This document shows positions 35,148 through 45,164 of a stretch of DNA of 64,000 bases, one piece after another (the stretch's first letter is position 1; the number at the start of each line of letters is the position of its first letter). A program made the position numbers and the translations under genes. The notes beneath the pieces are model-generated. The model was not told the origin of the DNA and did no database searches. It saw only the letters and a program-made list of their open reading frames with translations. Source of the stretch: Desulfogranum marinum (GTDB lineage: Bacteria; Desulfobacterota; Desulfobulbia; Desulfobulbales; Desulfobulbaceae); assembly GCF_016918565.1 (NCBI RefSeq), contig NZ_JAFFQD010000022.1, positions 27,521 through 91,520 on the forward strand. Direction: 5' to 3'.

Positions 35148-35735
35148 CTAGTCCAGTAAATAGTCTATAGCCTCTTCGTCTGTGAGCCCTTCTTCACCTG
35201 ATTGGATACAATTTCTATCGTCGCCAAAATACCACAAACGATCTTCAACAGTTTCACCTTTAACAGGGGATCGTCTGTTTTTACAGTTTACCTTCAACCC
35301 CTGTTCTCTTGCGAGTATCCTGATTCTTGAATTCGCTATTTTCGCATTTCGTTTACGTTCTGAAAAAGGTTGGCTCGGATGCAGAATCTCATCAATCATG
35401 CCCAGGTAAAAGAAATTTTTCTGAACGGCTACTATCCGTTCATCTTGGCTGAAGAAAAATTCCAGCGCCTCTTCCTTCAAAATATCAGCTTTCACCCCAT
35501 CATGGTATGTGGTATCGCAATAGACAGCCATCCACTCTCTGGCGCACACTCTGCATTTTTCAAACTCTTTATTTGCCGCATCTCTAGAAGGACCTGTCAT
35601 TTGTGTACTGATCCTAACCACATACTCATCAAACTCGATTTTCATTTTTTCCAGCTCTTCAGTATCCTTTGCCAGGATACTCGCGGCCATCTCGTTTATA
35701 TTTTCAATAAGTGCATTTACCGCTGTTACATCCAT
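35148..35735 (-). CDS. Protein of unknown function
   Basis: This 195-residue, acidic, mostly helical protein is not one I recognise. There is no signal peptide or membrane segment. The N-terminal 70 residues are amphipathic helix (LIENINEMAASILAKDTEEL), followed by CRVCAREWMAVYC, a cluster of three cysteines. The C-terminus has a basic segment (KNRRSPVKGETVEDRLWYF) and an acidic tail EEGLTDEEAIDYLLD. It stands between the oxidase gene and the DUF1835-like gene on the same strand. Confidence 0.65.
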   Translation of the reverse strand: MDVTAVNALIENINEMAASILAKDTEELEKMKIEFDEYVVRISTQMTGPSRDAANKEFEKCRVCAREWMAVYCDTTYHDGVKADILKEEALEFFFSQDERIVAVQKNFFYLGMIDEILHPSQPFSERKRNAKIANSRIRILAREQGLKVNCKNRRSPVKGETVEDRLWYFGDDRNCIQSGEEGLTDEEAIDYLLD

Positions 35736-35829
35736 AGAATTTCCTTAATACGTGTAGTGACATGACGCCATTTTCAAACATACAAGCACGACCGCCCCGC
35801 TTGTGCTTTCATTACAAAAAGACTTTAAC

Positions 35830-36726
35830 TCATTTATCAACATCACTTCTCATTGGTCGATTGACAAGAGCCTTGACAGTAAAATCCTGAAGCGGGATAT
35901 CGCTTTTCCACTGTGGCAGCTTGTTGCCAGGCCCCTTGATCCGTACGAGCGGTCTTTCACGTTCCGCAAGTCCATTAATTTTTGCCCAAAGGGTTATGTC
36001 TCCCCAGTATTGCGGCGGTGTATCTTCTGCAGCCACAGCTTTAAATATCTCACCTGGTTTTTCGCACCCATCGATAATCGCTTGGATGGCAAGTGTTTCG
36101 AGCCGGCCAAGTCCGGTCTGGGGATCAGGCTGTTCCTGTAATAATCGCGTTGCAGCCGCAGCAATCCAAGGTAAAGGCAAATCTGTTGCATGGGACAATT
36201 CTTTTAACAATACTCCATCCAGGGTTGCAAAAGCCTTGTCCGCGCTAACACCACAGGCAAACTGCAGGTCTGTGACGTGACGACGATCATCATACAGGGA
36301 AGCCAACTGATCGGGTTGTAATTGCCCCAATCCGTGGAAGGGTACAATTCCGGGAAAAGACTCCACACAGAGCAGCTCTACCTGTTCGATATTCCGGGCA
36401 AGCAGACACGTGAGTACATGGGCGAGCATTGACTGATCAAACAGACATGCATCAAACCAAAGGATGATATGCTCATACTTTCCGGCTTCCGCCAGTTTGA
36501 CATATTGGTGCCGCAATGTTTCCAGAATGGACTGCCTGTCCAACCCACCGTCGGTGACCTTTTCCAAAAATAATGAACGGGCAATAAGCGTATCATCATC
36601 CGGCCACCCTGGATTTCGGGGCCCGTCGTAGAGGATATCGTGCCACACAAACACCTCTCCCGGAATTCCCGATTTTGTAAGAATGTCTCCTGCGATATCG
36701 CCACTTGTGATGTGAAGGATATTCAT
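35830..36726 (-). CDS. DUF1835-domain protein
   Basis: A 298-residue protein beginning MNILHITSGDIAGDILTKSG with VFVWHDILYDGP, the hallmark of DUF1835. A segment HIILWFDACLFDQSMLAHVL and a C-terminal helical domain resembling DUF3658 (LPLPWIAAAATRLLQEQPDP, LGRLETLAIQAIIDG) follow. The biochemical function of this family is unknown. The ATG at 36726 was chosen because the conserved domain starts there; an in-frame start at 36807 would add 27 residues unlike the family. The ribosome site is weak in either case. Confidence 0.82.
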   Translation of the reverse strand: MNILHITSGDIAGDILTKSGIPGEVFVWHDILYDGPRNPGWPDDDTLIARSLFLEKVTDGGLDRQSILETLRHQYVKLAEAGKYEHIILWFDACLFDQSMLAHVLTCLLARNIEQVELLCVESFPGIVPFHGLGQLQPDQLASLYDDRRHVTDLQFACGVSADKAFATLDGVLLKELSHATDLPLPWIAAAATRLLQEQPDPQTGLGRLETLAIQAIIDGCEKPGEIFKAVAAEDTPPQYWGDITLWAKINGLAERERPLVRIKGPGNKLPQWKSDIPLQDFTVKALVNRPMRSDVDK

Positions 36727-36907
36727 ATTTTCTATCGAAAAAAAGTGAAAGCTACTCCTACCGGATCCTGGAATAGAGCAAAAAGTGGAAAGGAACTTGA
36801 ATGTCACCCAAACAAGTTATTTTTTAGAAGAGAGTCTGCAACGATTTCCCTTTGCAAAAAGGAAACCGTGCGATATTCCATAGCATAATGCGGGGTAAAA
36901 ATGAAGG

Positions 36908-38563
36908 TTATCCGGCAAAAACACTCGTCAGTTGAAACTGATCACCATCAAACAATCCCTGATCACCAATTTTCAGGCTTGGGATAACCAACAAAGCCAT
37001 AAACGACAGGGTCATAAATGGAGCTGACAATGTACACCCTAACGATTTGGTTTTTTGATTAATAGAGTTGTACAGTTGCGCAACTTGCTCGCCCTTTGTG
37101 GCTGTCATCAACCCGGCGTACTCTAAAGGAAGCGTTGTACACCTTCCTTCAGCCACAACGGTCATGCCTCCTCCGGCATCTATGATTGCATTGATGCCGG
37201 AAACAATATCCAGGTCATGTCCCCCTACCGCAATAATATTATGCGAGTCATGGGCAATGGACGCGGCAATAGCCCCCTGTTTCAGGTTAAATCCTTTGAT
37301 AAAACCAACAACAGGCTGCGCATTTTCTTCATAACGATTTAAAACCACAATTTTTAAAATATCACGGCCGGCATCAGTCTCAATACAATCCTCTTTTACA
37401 GGCAGTTCAGCAGTAAAGGACGTGGTGAGTAACTCGCCATCAATCACCTCGATTACTTTCACCTTGCTCCCTTGCTGTTTCAACCGAACTGAGGAGGGAC
37501 TGATCTTTGCTCTGCGAAATCGATTAACAGGTTTGCTGCTGTGTGGGGAGAAACTTGTTTGCCCATTTTCATAAACAACCTGCCCATCAATATAAGTTGC
37601 CAACACGGTAAATGTTTCGGGATGGTCAATCACGATGAAATCCGCCCGATCTCCAACTCGGAGTAACCCGACATCTAACGCGTAGTGCTCAACAGGATGT
37701 ACAGTACAGCAACGAAGCAAGTCGTATACACTGTGTCCTTGCGCCAACCCCATTTTTATAATTTTATTGATATTACCATGTTCCAATAACTCGTCAGGAT
37801 GTGAGTCATCGGTACACAGCATTACCTTTTCATTATCGGTAGCAATGAGTGAATGCAAGGAATGAAAATTTCTGGCAGCTGATCCTTCACGAATGAGAAT
37901 CTTCATGCCCAGGCGAATTTTTTCTTTTGCCTCGGCAAGCGTTACGCATTCGTGGTCTGTGGATATACCGCTTAGAACATATTTCTCTAAATCATCACCC
38001 TGTATACCGGGAATATGACCATCAATCGGCTTGCCATACTTCTTAGCGATTGTCAATTTTGCTGCAACTTCAGGGTCATCATAAATCACTCCCGGAAAAT
38101 TCATCACCTCGCCAAGAGCAACAACCTGTTCATGGGCGATAACAGGCTCTAAATCGGATGCACTTAAATCAGCGCCACTGCTTTCAAAATGGGTTGCGGG
38201 CACACAGGAAGGAGCGGTCCAGTAAAATTTAAAAGGAACACGGTTTCCATCTTCAATCATGAAGTTGATACCGTCAATGCCCAGCACATTCGCTATTTCA
38301 TGTGGGTCAGATACGGTGGCGACACATCCATGTTGTACAGCCTGACGAGCAAACTCGGAAGGAATGAGCATGGAGCTTTCGATATGCACATGGGCATCAA
38401 TCAACCCGGGACATATATATCGATCATAAGTGTTATCATTACGCGTGATGCCGACAATCCTCCGGTCTTTAATCACGATACCGGCACCATAGATTTCACG
38501 CGTATGAATATCTATGAGATTTGCCTCTATCTTTTCAACAGAAAGCTCTCTACTTTTTTTCAT
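36908..38563 (-). CDS. ade: Adenine deaminase
   Basis: A 551-residue amidohydrolase of the Ade type. Metal-binding motifs are PGLIDAHVHIESSM (near residue 56), VSDPHEIANVLG, IDGHIPGIQG and CTDDSHPDEL. The C-terminal adenine-deaminase domain has IAHDSHNIIAVGGHD and GGGMTVVAEG. It hydrolyses adenine to hypoxanthine and ammonia for purine salvage or nitrogen supply. It is the last gene of the oligopeptide-type ABC operon, 45 nt after the ATPase gene. A connection between transported substrate and adenine is therefore possible. Confidence 0.95.
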   Translation of the reverse strand: MKKSRELSVEKIEANLIDIHTREIYGAGIVIKDRRIVGITRNDNTYDRYICPGLIDAHVHIESSMLIPSEFARQAVQHGCVATVSDPHEIANVLGIDGINFMIEDGNRVPFKFYWTAPSCVPATHFESSGADLSASDLEPVIAHEQVVALGEVMNFPGVIYDDPEVAAKLTIAKKYGKPIDGHIPGIQGDDLEKYVLSGISTDHECVTLAEAKEKIRLGMKILIREGSAARNFHSLHSLIATDNEKVMLCTDDSHPDELLEHGNINKIIKMGLAQGHSVYDLLRCCTVHPVEHYALDVGLLRVGDRADFIVIDHPETFTVLATYIDGQVVYENGQTSFSPHSSKPVNRFRRAKISPSSVRLKQQGSKVKVIEVIDGELLTTSFTAELPVKEDCIETDAGRDILKIVVLNRYEENAQPVVGFIKGFNLKQGAIAASIAHDSHNIIAVGGHDLDIVSGINAIIDAGGGMTVVAEGRCTTLPLEYAGLMTATKGEQVAQLYNSINQKTKSLGCTLSAPFMTLSFMALLVIPSLKIGDQGLFDGDQFQLTSVFAG

Positions 38564-38608
38564 TTTTATCTCAACATCAGCGTTAGAGCTACTTGTGTCT
38601 GTCTGTAC

Positions 38609-40228
38609 CTATGCAGCTGCTGCCAGGATTCTTTTCTCAAGCAGACCATCCAGCCAGTCCGGATCCATTTTAGGTACAGATGAGAGGAGAAGATCGGTGT
38701 ACTCATGATGTGGCGGTTTGAGAATCTCTTTTTTCGGCCCTTGTTCAATAATCCGACCATTGAGCATCACCACAATTTCATCGGCAATGGCTTTCACCGT
38801 TGTCAAATCATGGGTAATAAACAGATAAGAGACCTGGAGTTTCTGCTGCAGGTTAAGGAGCAGCTTGAGGATACCCTCTGCTACCAGCTGATCCAGCGCA
38901 GAGGTGACTTCATCACAAATAATCAGATCAGGCTCTGCTGCCAGGGCGCGAGCGATGCAAATACGCTGCTTTTCTCCACCGGAAAGTTCCGCTGGGTAAC
39001 GATCAATATAATCAGCCGGCAGTTCAATCTGCTCCAGCAGCTCAAGAATGCGTTGTTCCCTCTGTCGGCCATTCATTTTCAAATAAAACTGCAATGGTCG
39101 ACCAATAATTGTACGAATAGTATGGCGGGGATTAAGCGCTGTGTCCGGCATCTGGTAAATCATCTGCAGCCGTTGCAATTCTTCACGACTACGAGGCTTG
39201 AGCTTGGGCGCCAACGGTTTGTTCTTGAAAAGCACCGACCCTTTGGACTGAGGTAACAACCCGGTGATGACTCGTGCCAGGGTTGATTTACCGCTCCCTG
39301 ATTCGCCAACCAACGCAACAGTCTGCCCTTTGCGAATCTGCAGGTTTATATCGGACAACACCTCTTCAGTTCCCGTATAGCTGGCAGTGACGTCTTTAAT
39401 ATCCAGGATCACTTTGTTGCCGCTCTTGTCTTTATTGCCCTTGGTGCTGAAAGATCTGACACTGAGCAGTTCCCTGGTGTATTCCTCTTTGGGAGCAGCC
39501 AATATTTCACGAGCATCATTTTCCTCTACCAACTGACCGTCGCGGAGCACCATAATTCGGTCAGCCAACTGGGCGACTACTGCCAGATCATGGGTTATGT
39601 AAATGGCGGCAGTGTTATACTTGCGGGTAATATCCTTGATTGCGGCAAGCACCTCAATCTGCGTGGTTACATCCAGGGCTGTGGTCGGTTCGTCAAAGAC
39701 GATAATATCTGGTTGGCAACTCATCGCCATTGCCACCATGGCACGCTGAAGCTGACCGCCTGAAACCTGATGAGGAAATCGATAGCCTATATGTTCCGGA
39801 TCCGGCAGCAGCAGTTGATCATAGATAGTCACTGCTTTTTCCTCTGCTGAGGAAAAATTCATCAGGTTATGCTGCACAGGCCCTTCGGCAAACTGGTTGA
39901 TAAGCCTGTGGGCAGGATTAAAAGAAGCAGCTGCACTTTGCGCAACATAGGCAATACGTGCCCCACGGATAGAACGTAGTAATGAAGCTGAGCCATCAAA
40001 AAGCTCCTGACCATCAAAAACAATAGAGCCCGACGCTATGCGGCAGCCTGGACGGGTGTAGGCCATGGAAGCCAAACCAAGCGTGGATTTTCCGGCACCG
40101 GATTCACCTATGAGGCCAAGAACCTCTCCCTTTTTCAGCGTCAGGTCAATGCCTTTGACAATGGGCACCCACTGATCGCTGGTTTGGCCTTCAATAACTA
40201 TATTTTTAATTTCAAGCAATTTCTTCAT
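38609..40228 (-). CDS. Oligopeptide/nickel-type ABC transporter, fused double ATPase
   Basis: A 539-residue protein with two complete ATPase cassettes, like GsiA or YejF (a fused DppD-DppF). The first has Walker A GESGAGKST, signature VSGGQLQRA and Walker B IIVFDEPTTALD. The second has GESGSGKST, LSGGEKQRI and LIICDEVTSALD. The start at 40228 was chosen for an AAGG site 5 nt upstream. It powers the two permeases encoded just before it. Confidence 0.93.
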   Translation of the reverse strand: MKKLLEIKNIVIEGQTSDQWVPIVKGIDLTLKKGEVLGLIGESGAGKSTLGLASMAYTRPGCRIASGSIVFDGQELFDGSASLLRSIRGARIAYVAQSAAASFNPAHRLINQFAEGPVQHNLMNFSSAEEKAVTIYDQLLLPDPEHIGYRFPHQVSGGQLQRAMVAMAMSCQPDIIVFDEPTTALDVTTQIEVLAAIKDITRKYNTAAIYITHDLAVVAQLADRIMVLRDGQLVEENDAREILAAPKEEYTRELLSVRSFSTKGNKDKSGNKVILDIKDVTASYTGTEEVLSDINLQIRKGQTVALVGESGSGKSTLARVITGLLPQSKGSVLFKNKPLAPKLKPRSREELQRLQMIYQMPDTALNPRHTIRTIIGRPLQFYLKMNGRQREQRILELLEQIELPADYIDRYPAELSGGEKQRICIARALAAEPDLIICDEVTSALDQLVAEGILKLLLNLQQKLQVSYLFITHDLTTVKAIADEIVVMLNGRIIEQGPKKEILKPPHHEYTDLLLSSVPKMDPDWLDGLLEKRILAAAA

Positions 40229-40264
40229 AGTAACCTTCAATGTGGTTTGTATGTCAGAATAACA

Positions 40265-41092
40265 TTAATCTTTAAGCCCGCTGGCTACGTGAAGAGCCCA
40301 GTCAACTATCAAGTTGACACCAACGGTTAAAAAGGCGATGGCAGCAGCAGGCCACAGCGGGGTGAAAATACCAAAGGTGATAGCACCGGCGTTTTCACGC
40401 ACCATGCCTCCCCAGTCTGCAGCAGGCGGCTGAATGCCCAGTCCCAAGAAGCTTAAGGCTGCGATAAACAGGAAGACAAAACAAAAACGAAGCCCAAATT
40501 CAGCGACCAGCGGCGGCATGGCGTTGGGAAGAATTTCATGGCGCATGATCCACCAAAGTTTTTCCCCCCTCAACCGGGCAGCTTCTACGTATTCCATCAC
40601 TTCGATATCCATAGCCACAGCTCTGGAAAGCCTGAACACTCGTGTTGAGTCAAGCAATGCGATGACAATTATCAACGCTGGGATAGATGTCCCGACCACA
40701 GACAGGACCATCAAGGCAAAAATAAGGGTTGGGAAGGCCATCAAAATATCGATCATGCGGCTAAGAAGCTGGTCTACCCAGCCACCGATAGTAGCGGCAA
40801 CAAATCCCAACGTAACTCCAAAAACAAAAGAGAGAAACGTAATGAGAAAGGCGATGGCAATGGTATTGCGGGCACCATAAACTAGCCGTGAAAACATGTC
40901 TCGGCCAAGACTGTCTGTCCCCAAAAAATGGGTGGAACTGCTAAAAAGCCATACATCACCGGCTATTTCAGTTTCCCCGAAGGGAGCAATCAGTGGTGCA
41001 AAAATGGCTGCAATAAGTGTAATCAACACCATACCCATACCAATTTTAGCACTCAAAGGGGCGGTTCGCAGGTGAGAGAGTAACGTTATCAT
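40265..41092 (-). CDS. Oligopeptide-type ABC transporter permease (DppC-like)
   Basis: A 275-residue inner-membrane permease with the DppC/OppC features HFLGTDSLGRDMFSRLVYGA and the EAA loop EYVEAARLRGEKLWWIMRHE, followed by ILPNAMPPL. The ATG at 41092 was selected as it opens into the usual N-terminus (MITLLSHLRTAPLSAKIGMG) and has AGGAG about 11 nt upstream. A longer frame starts inside the preceding permease gene. Confidence 0.9.
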   Translation of the reverse strand: MITLLSHLRTAPLSAKIGMGMVLITLIAAIFAPLIAPFGETEIAGDVWLFSSSTHFLGTDSLGRDMFSRLVYGARNTIAIAFLITFLSFVFGVTLGFVAATIGGWVDQLLSRMIDILMAFPTLIFALMVLSVVGTSIPALIIVIALLDSTRVFRLSRAVAMDIEVMEYVEAARLRGEKLWWIMRHEILPNAMPPLVAEFGLRFCFVFLFIAALSFLGLGIQPPAADWGGMVRENAGAITFGIFTPLWPAAAIAFLTVGVNLIVDWALHVASGLKD

Positions 41093-41111
41093 TTGAATAG
41101 CGGTCTCCTGC

Positions 41112-42083
41112 CTATCGTGGATTACGAAGTCTTGGATTACTGATAATAGAGAGTATATCAGCAATCAGATTAAGAAGGATATAGGTGGCGGCAAAGATCA
41201 GCCCACTAGCCTGGACCACGGGAATATCGCGCTTAGAAACCGAATCAACTAACAATTGACCAAGACCGGGGTAAACAAAAACCACTTCAACAATCACAAC
41301 CCCCACAACCAGGTAGGCAAGGTTCAGAGCAATGACATTGATAACAGGCGACAGTGCATTGGGAAAAGCATGGAGGACCACCACCCGCAACCTGTTAAGC
41401 CCCTTCAGATTGGCCATCTCAATAAAGGGGCTGGACAGGATATTTATGATCGCTGCACGCGTCTGGCGCATCATGTGCGCCATGACCACCAGGGTCAGGG
41501 TCAATGCCGGTAGAACTACGGCATTGAGTTTTGCCGCAAAACTCATTTGCTCATTAATATTGGCAATACTTGGGAACCAGGCCAGTTTGACCGAAAAAAG
41601 AGCAATAAGGATATAGGCCATGAAAAATTCGGGAAAACTGATCATGCTCAGCGACGTCATGGAAAGTACTTTATCAAAAAAAGTATTTCTATAGAGAGCC
41701 GCTGCGATACCCATTATCACCGCCAGCGGTACCGCTATTAAGGCGGCAATGGAGGCCAGAAAAATGGTATTTTTAAAACGCCAGCCCAAAAGATCGGCAA
41801 TGGGGCGACCATTGGCCAGAGAGGTCCCCAGGTCTCCTTGAACAAAACCTCCCAGCCACGAAAAGTATCGTTGCACAGGTGGTTGGTCCAGATTCAATTC
41901 CTGACGAAAAGCTTCCACCGTTTCGGCTGTGGCGCTCTGACCAAGAATAGCTTCGGCAAAATCGCCGGGTAATGCCTCTACACCAATAAAAATGAGCAGC
42001 GAGATGATAAAGAGTGTTAGCAGGCCAAAGCTGAGACGTTGGGCAACCAGAGCAAATATTGAGTTTTGTTTCAAAAAATCCAT
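41112..42083 (-). CDS. Oligopeptide-type ABC transporter permease (DppB-like)
   Basis: A 323-residue permease of the DppB/OppB type, with the N-terminal RLSFGLLTLFIISLLIFIGV, LPGDFAEAILG, and the coupling loop FIEMANLKGLNRLRVVVLHA followed by FPNALSPVI. It pairs with the 40265-41092 permease. It lies 115 nt after the substrate-binding protein gene. Confidence 0.92.
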   Translation of the reverse strand: MDFLKQNSIFALVAQRLSFGLLTLFIISLLIFIGVEALPGDFAEAILGQSATAETVEAFRQELNLDQPPVQRYFSWLGGFVQGDLGTSLANGRPIADLLGWRFKNTIFLASIAALIAVPLAVIMGIAAALYRNTFFDKVLSMTSLSMISFPEFFMAYILIALFSVKLAWFPSIANINEQMSFAAKLNAVVLPALTLTLVVMAHMMRQTRAAIINILSSPFIEMANLKGLNRLRVVVLHAFPNALSPVINVIALNLAYLVVGVVIVEVVFVYPGLGQLLVDSVSKRDIPVVQASGLIFAATYILLNLIADILSIISNPRLRNPR

Positions 42084-42198
42084 GCGTTATGTCGAAATCA
42101 CCTTTAATAAACATTGAGGACTGAATCCGCCTGTTAAATAAAGAGAAGGTAGGAATTCCCGCCGACATCAGGAGCGTTGGCGGGAAAGTAACAGGCGA

Positions 42199-43791
42199 CT
42201 ACCCTTTAAACCACCAACGTTCAGGGGCCTGGCAGCCGTCAAGCTCCCAGGTGGCTCCCAGCTCATTGTGGTCTATTTTATCGGTTGCTGCTGACAGGTC
42301 GGCACTGAACATAGGGATGATGACCCCTCCATCGTCCCTGACGATCTGCTGCATCTCTGCATACATGGTCGCCCGTTTTTTCTCGTCCATCTCAGCACGG
42401 GCAATCACCAGCAATTCATTGAACCTTTGATTGTCCCAATGAGAATCATTCCAGGGAACTCCTTTGGCATAGGCTGTGGAAAACATCATATCCGCGGTGG
42501 GGCGTCCTCCCCAATACACTGCGCAAAATGGTTTTTTCAACCATACATTGCTCCAGTAACCGTCATTGGGTTCTCTGACCACCTTGATGTTAATACCTGC
42601 CTTGCCGGCCTGTTCCTTGTAGAGTACTCCGGCATCCACAGCTCCGACATAGGCGGAATCAGCCACATGAAGAGAGAACTCCTGCTTTTCCAAACCAGCT
42701 TTTTTCAAGTGAAACCGGGCTTTATCCGGATCATATTGGCGCTGTGGTAAATCTTTTGCAAAGTAAGGGTTGGACATACTGATGGGATGATCATTACCAA
42801 CGGTTCCGTATCCCCTGAGAATGGTTTTGACCAACTGTTCCCGGTTAATACCGTACTTGAGCGCAAGCCTGACATCGTTATTGTTATAGGGTGCGACATC
42901 AGTATGCATGGCAAAGGTGTAATGCTTATTGCCGTTCTGCTGCATGATATTAATACCGGGCATGCGTTTCATCAGGTGAACAGTCTTGAGTTCACAACGA
43001 TTCATCACATCTATCTGACCGGTCTTGAGCGCGTTGGTGCGTGCATTCACATCACTGATCCCCAATACCTCGATTTCGTCGAACCATCCTCGATCAGATT
43101 TAAAATAATTGGGGTTGCGAGTTAGAAATCCGCGCACACCAGGCTCAAATTCCTTAACAACATAGGCTCCGGTAAAAACACCGTCCTTAAAATCAGTACC
43201 TTCAGGCCCGACGACCAAATGATAATCAGACAGCACATACGGAAAATCAGCATTACCGCTTTCAAGCTCAAAAATGATGGTGTGTGGGTCATCCTTTTTG
43301 ATGGCAACAATAGAATCTACCAGGACTTTTGCACCGGACTTGGTGCCTTCTGCACGGTGATGATTAAGGGAATAGATAATATCGTCGGCATCCATGGTTT
43401 TGCCGTTATGAAATTCTACCCCCTTCCTCAGTTTAAAAATCCATTTTTTTGCACCCGGCGTTGCTTCCCAGCTCTCGGCCAGTTCAGGTACGGCTGTATT
43501 TTTGTGATCAATTTCCACCAAGTTATTGCCCATGGCCCCATAAAGCATAACCCGCATCATGGTATCAGTTATCTGGGCCGGATCAAGGACATCGGTAGTG
43601 GAGCCGCCGGAAAGACCTAAGCGCAGCCGACCACCTCTTTTTGGCTGAGATGGAGCAGCCAGTGATTGCCGAGCAAAAAAAGCCTGCGAACCTGCCATGA
43701 CAACGCCTAACATTGCAGCCCGCTCCATAAACTCCCGCCGTGACAGCTTGCCTTCTGAGAATAATTTTTTCAATTGTTCCAGATAGATCAT
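42199..43791 (-). CDS. Oligopeptide-type ABC transporter substrate-binding protein (SBP_bac_5)
   Basis: A 530-residue periplasmic protein of the DppA/OppA family. The N-terminus has a twin-arginine-like motif (SRREFMERAAMLG) followed by a hydrophobic stretch and a cleavage site near SLAAPSQ, so Tat export is likely. The body has the family pattern WIFKLRKGVEFHNGKTMDAD, DDIIYSLNHH and ALKYGINREQLVKTILRGYG. First gene of the operon that ends with adenine deaminase. The ligand is unknown. Confidence 0.92.
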   Translation of the reverse strand: MIYLEQLKKLFSEGKLSRREFMERAAMLGVVMAGSQAFFARQSLAAPSQPKRGGRLRLGLSGGSTTDVLDPAQITDTMMRVMLYGAMGNNLVEIDHKNTAVPELAESWEATPGAKKWIFKLRKGVEFHNGKTMDADDIIYSLNHHRAEGTKSGAKVLVDSIVAIKKDDPHTIIFELESGNADFPYVLSDYHLVVGPEGTDFKDGVFTGAYVVKEFEPGVRGFLTRNPNYFKSDRGWFDEIEVLGISDVNARTNALKTGQIDVMNRCELKTVHLMKRMPGINIMQQNGNKHYTFAMHTDVAPYNNNDVRLALKYGINREQLVKTILRGYGTVGNDHPISMSNPYFAKDLPQRQYDPDKARFHLKKAGLEKQEFSLHVADSAYVGAVDAGVLYKEQAGKAGINIKVVREPNDGYWSNVWLKKPFCAVYWGGRPTADMMFSTAYAKGVPWNDSHWDNQRFNELLVIARAEMDEKKRATMYAEMQQIVRDDGGVIIPMFSADLSAATDKIDHNELGATWELDGCQAPERWWFKG

Positions 43792-43924
43792 CCTTATCTC
43801 CGTTGTTATAAATGAATTACTTTGATTCGGTTGTACGCCTCATAATTTTTCTCGGTACCGGTTGTATGCAAAAACACGGGCCGATCTTTATTGCTGAACT
43901 ATCAGCTGTATGAAGGGTTCCTGC

Positions 43925-44482
43925 TCAACCTTGACCGTTCTCTGAACCGTGAGCACCTGTCCTTTCACCTTTTACTTCAACCGACTCCATTATATCTCCG
44001 GTGGAAAGAATCGGTGCCGCAGGGACTCTTTTTTCAACCATCAAAGATTCCAACAACTGGAGAGAGGTCAAAATCATGGTTTGTTTCCATGGCTCCTGCT
44101 CGTCAAATTTTTGCAGGAAAGTTTCCTGCAAAGGCGATGGAGCCGCTTCAAGCAGTTTACGCCCTTCATCTGTCTCTTTTAACAGCACCCTTCTTCGATC
44201 CAGGTTATCCCGTTCACGGCAAACAAGATTTTTGCGCTCAAGACGATTCAATATATCCGTGACAGTAGCCTGCTTCAGACTAATCTCGTCGGCCAACTTA
44301 CTTACCGAGATACCCCCTTCCGCATTTATCTGTTTCAGCACCAACAATTGTGGCGTTGTAATCCCATGTTGTCGGACCAATTGCCGAGATTGCAGATCAA
44401 TGGCTTGAATAATACGTCGTAGACTGATCAGTACGCTATCAGAGACATGTAGCTCTTTATTTCTTAGTAATGGGTCTATCAA
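43925..44482 (-). CDS. MarR-family transcriptional regulator
   Basis: A 185-residue winged-helix protein with the MarR core HGITTPQLLVLKQINAEGGI, SVSKLADEISLKQATVTDIL and the wing LDRRRVLLKETDEGRKLL. It begins at a TTG with GAGG 5 nt upstream. The C-terminal 30 residues are longer than usual. It sits 133 nt upstream of the ABC substrate-binding gene on the same strand and probably regulates that operon. Confidence 0.88.
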   Translation of the reverse strand: MIDPLLRNKELHVSDSVLISLRRIIQAIDLQSRQLVRQHGITTPQLLVLKQINAEGGISVSKLADEISLKQATVTDILNRLERKNLVCRERDNLDRRRVLLKETDEGRKLLEAAPSPLQETFLQKFDEQEPWKQTMILTSLQLLESLMVEKRVPAAPILSTGDIMESVEVKGERTGAHGSENGQG

Positions 44483-45164
44483 TGCAGCCTCTTAATTCAT
44501 CGGAAACGATATAAAAAATACATATTCACCTTATCCGCCCTCACTGACGCCTAGCCACAACCAACACCCAACATACTGATATAAAGAGAATTACAACGGA
44601 AACCAACACACAGGGCGGACAGCAGAACCCCTCTAGTATACATAGGGAACGATGCATTGTCAAATGACGGCCTTTGTGGGAAACATCCTGAGTTGCCTTG
44701 TTGGAGGGCAATCCGACCAGGCAAAGCCCTGGCGACTCTTCTTCTGGTGTAGCCGCTCAGAGCTGGTCCAATACCTGCAAGAGAGAAGACAAACCCAAAT
44801 CCGACAATTCAAATATAAGCTTGATCCGACGGTGAGCCTGCTATGGTGAGAGATGTATAAAGAAGTTCAACGCCTAATATGCAACAAAGATCTCTACGTT
44901 GCTGAAAGGACAGTGATTTGCCTTGAATTGTTGACACAGAAACCACATAAAACAGCAGGATTTTTCTGGCGAATGAAATTTCTAGAATTAAGATGAAAGG
45001 AGCTGGTCGAACAACCAGAGATGGGATGAAATTTTTTCAAACAGAGTGAGCACTATTGTCTCAACTTTACTTCATGCTACTGGAAAACCCAGAAGGTTTT
45101 CTTTTTCTTTGCCCTTTTTCAGATATAAAAAAATTACCTGATTTAATTAGGAGCATAGAGAACA
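44483..45164. other. Long non-coding gap before the PRPP synthase gene
   Basis: No credible gene was found in these 680 nt. Only short inverted repeats are visible, such as CTGGT/AACCAG near 45004, and a terminator-like hairpin at 45083-45106. The PRPP synthase gene begins just after, with AGGAG 12 nt before its ATG. Confidence 0.5.
45083..45106 (+). terminator. Weak terminator-like hairpin upstream of the PRPP synthase gene
   Basis: GAAAACC pairs with GGTTTTC across a 5-nt loop, followed by TTTTTCTTT. It lies about 60 nt before the PRPP synthase start with no gene before it on this strand, so it could be an attenuator in the leader. The stem is AT-rich. Confidence 0.35.

Noticed and set aside
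36839..36870. Hairpin after the adenine deaminase gene as a terminator
   Set aside because: The stem is imperfect and no T-run follows in the leftward direction.
44652..44849. Frame in the gap before the PRPP synthase gene
   Set aside because: There is no ribosome site or family character, and the surrounding sequence looks non-coding.
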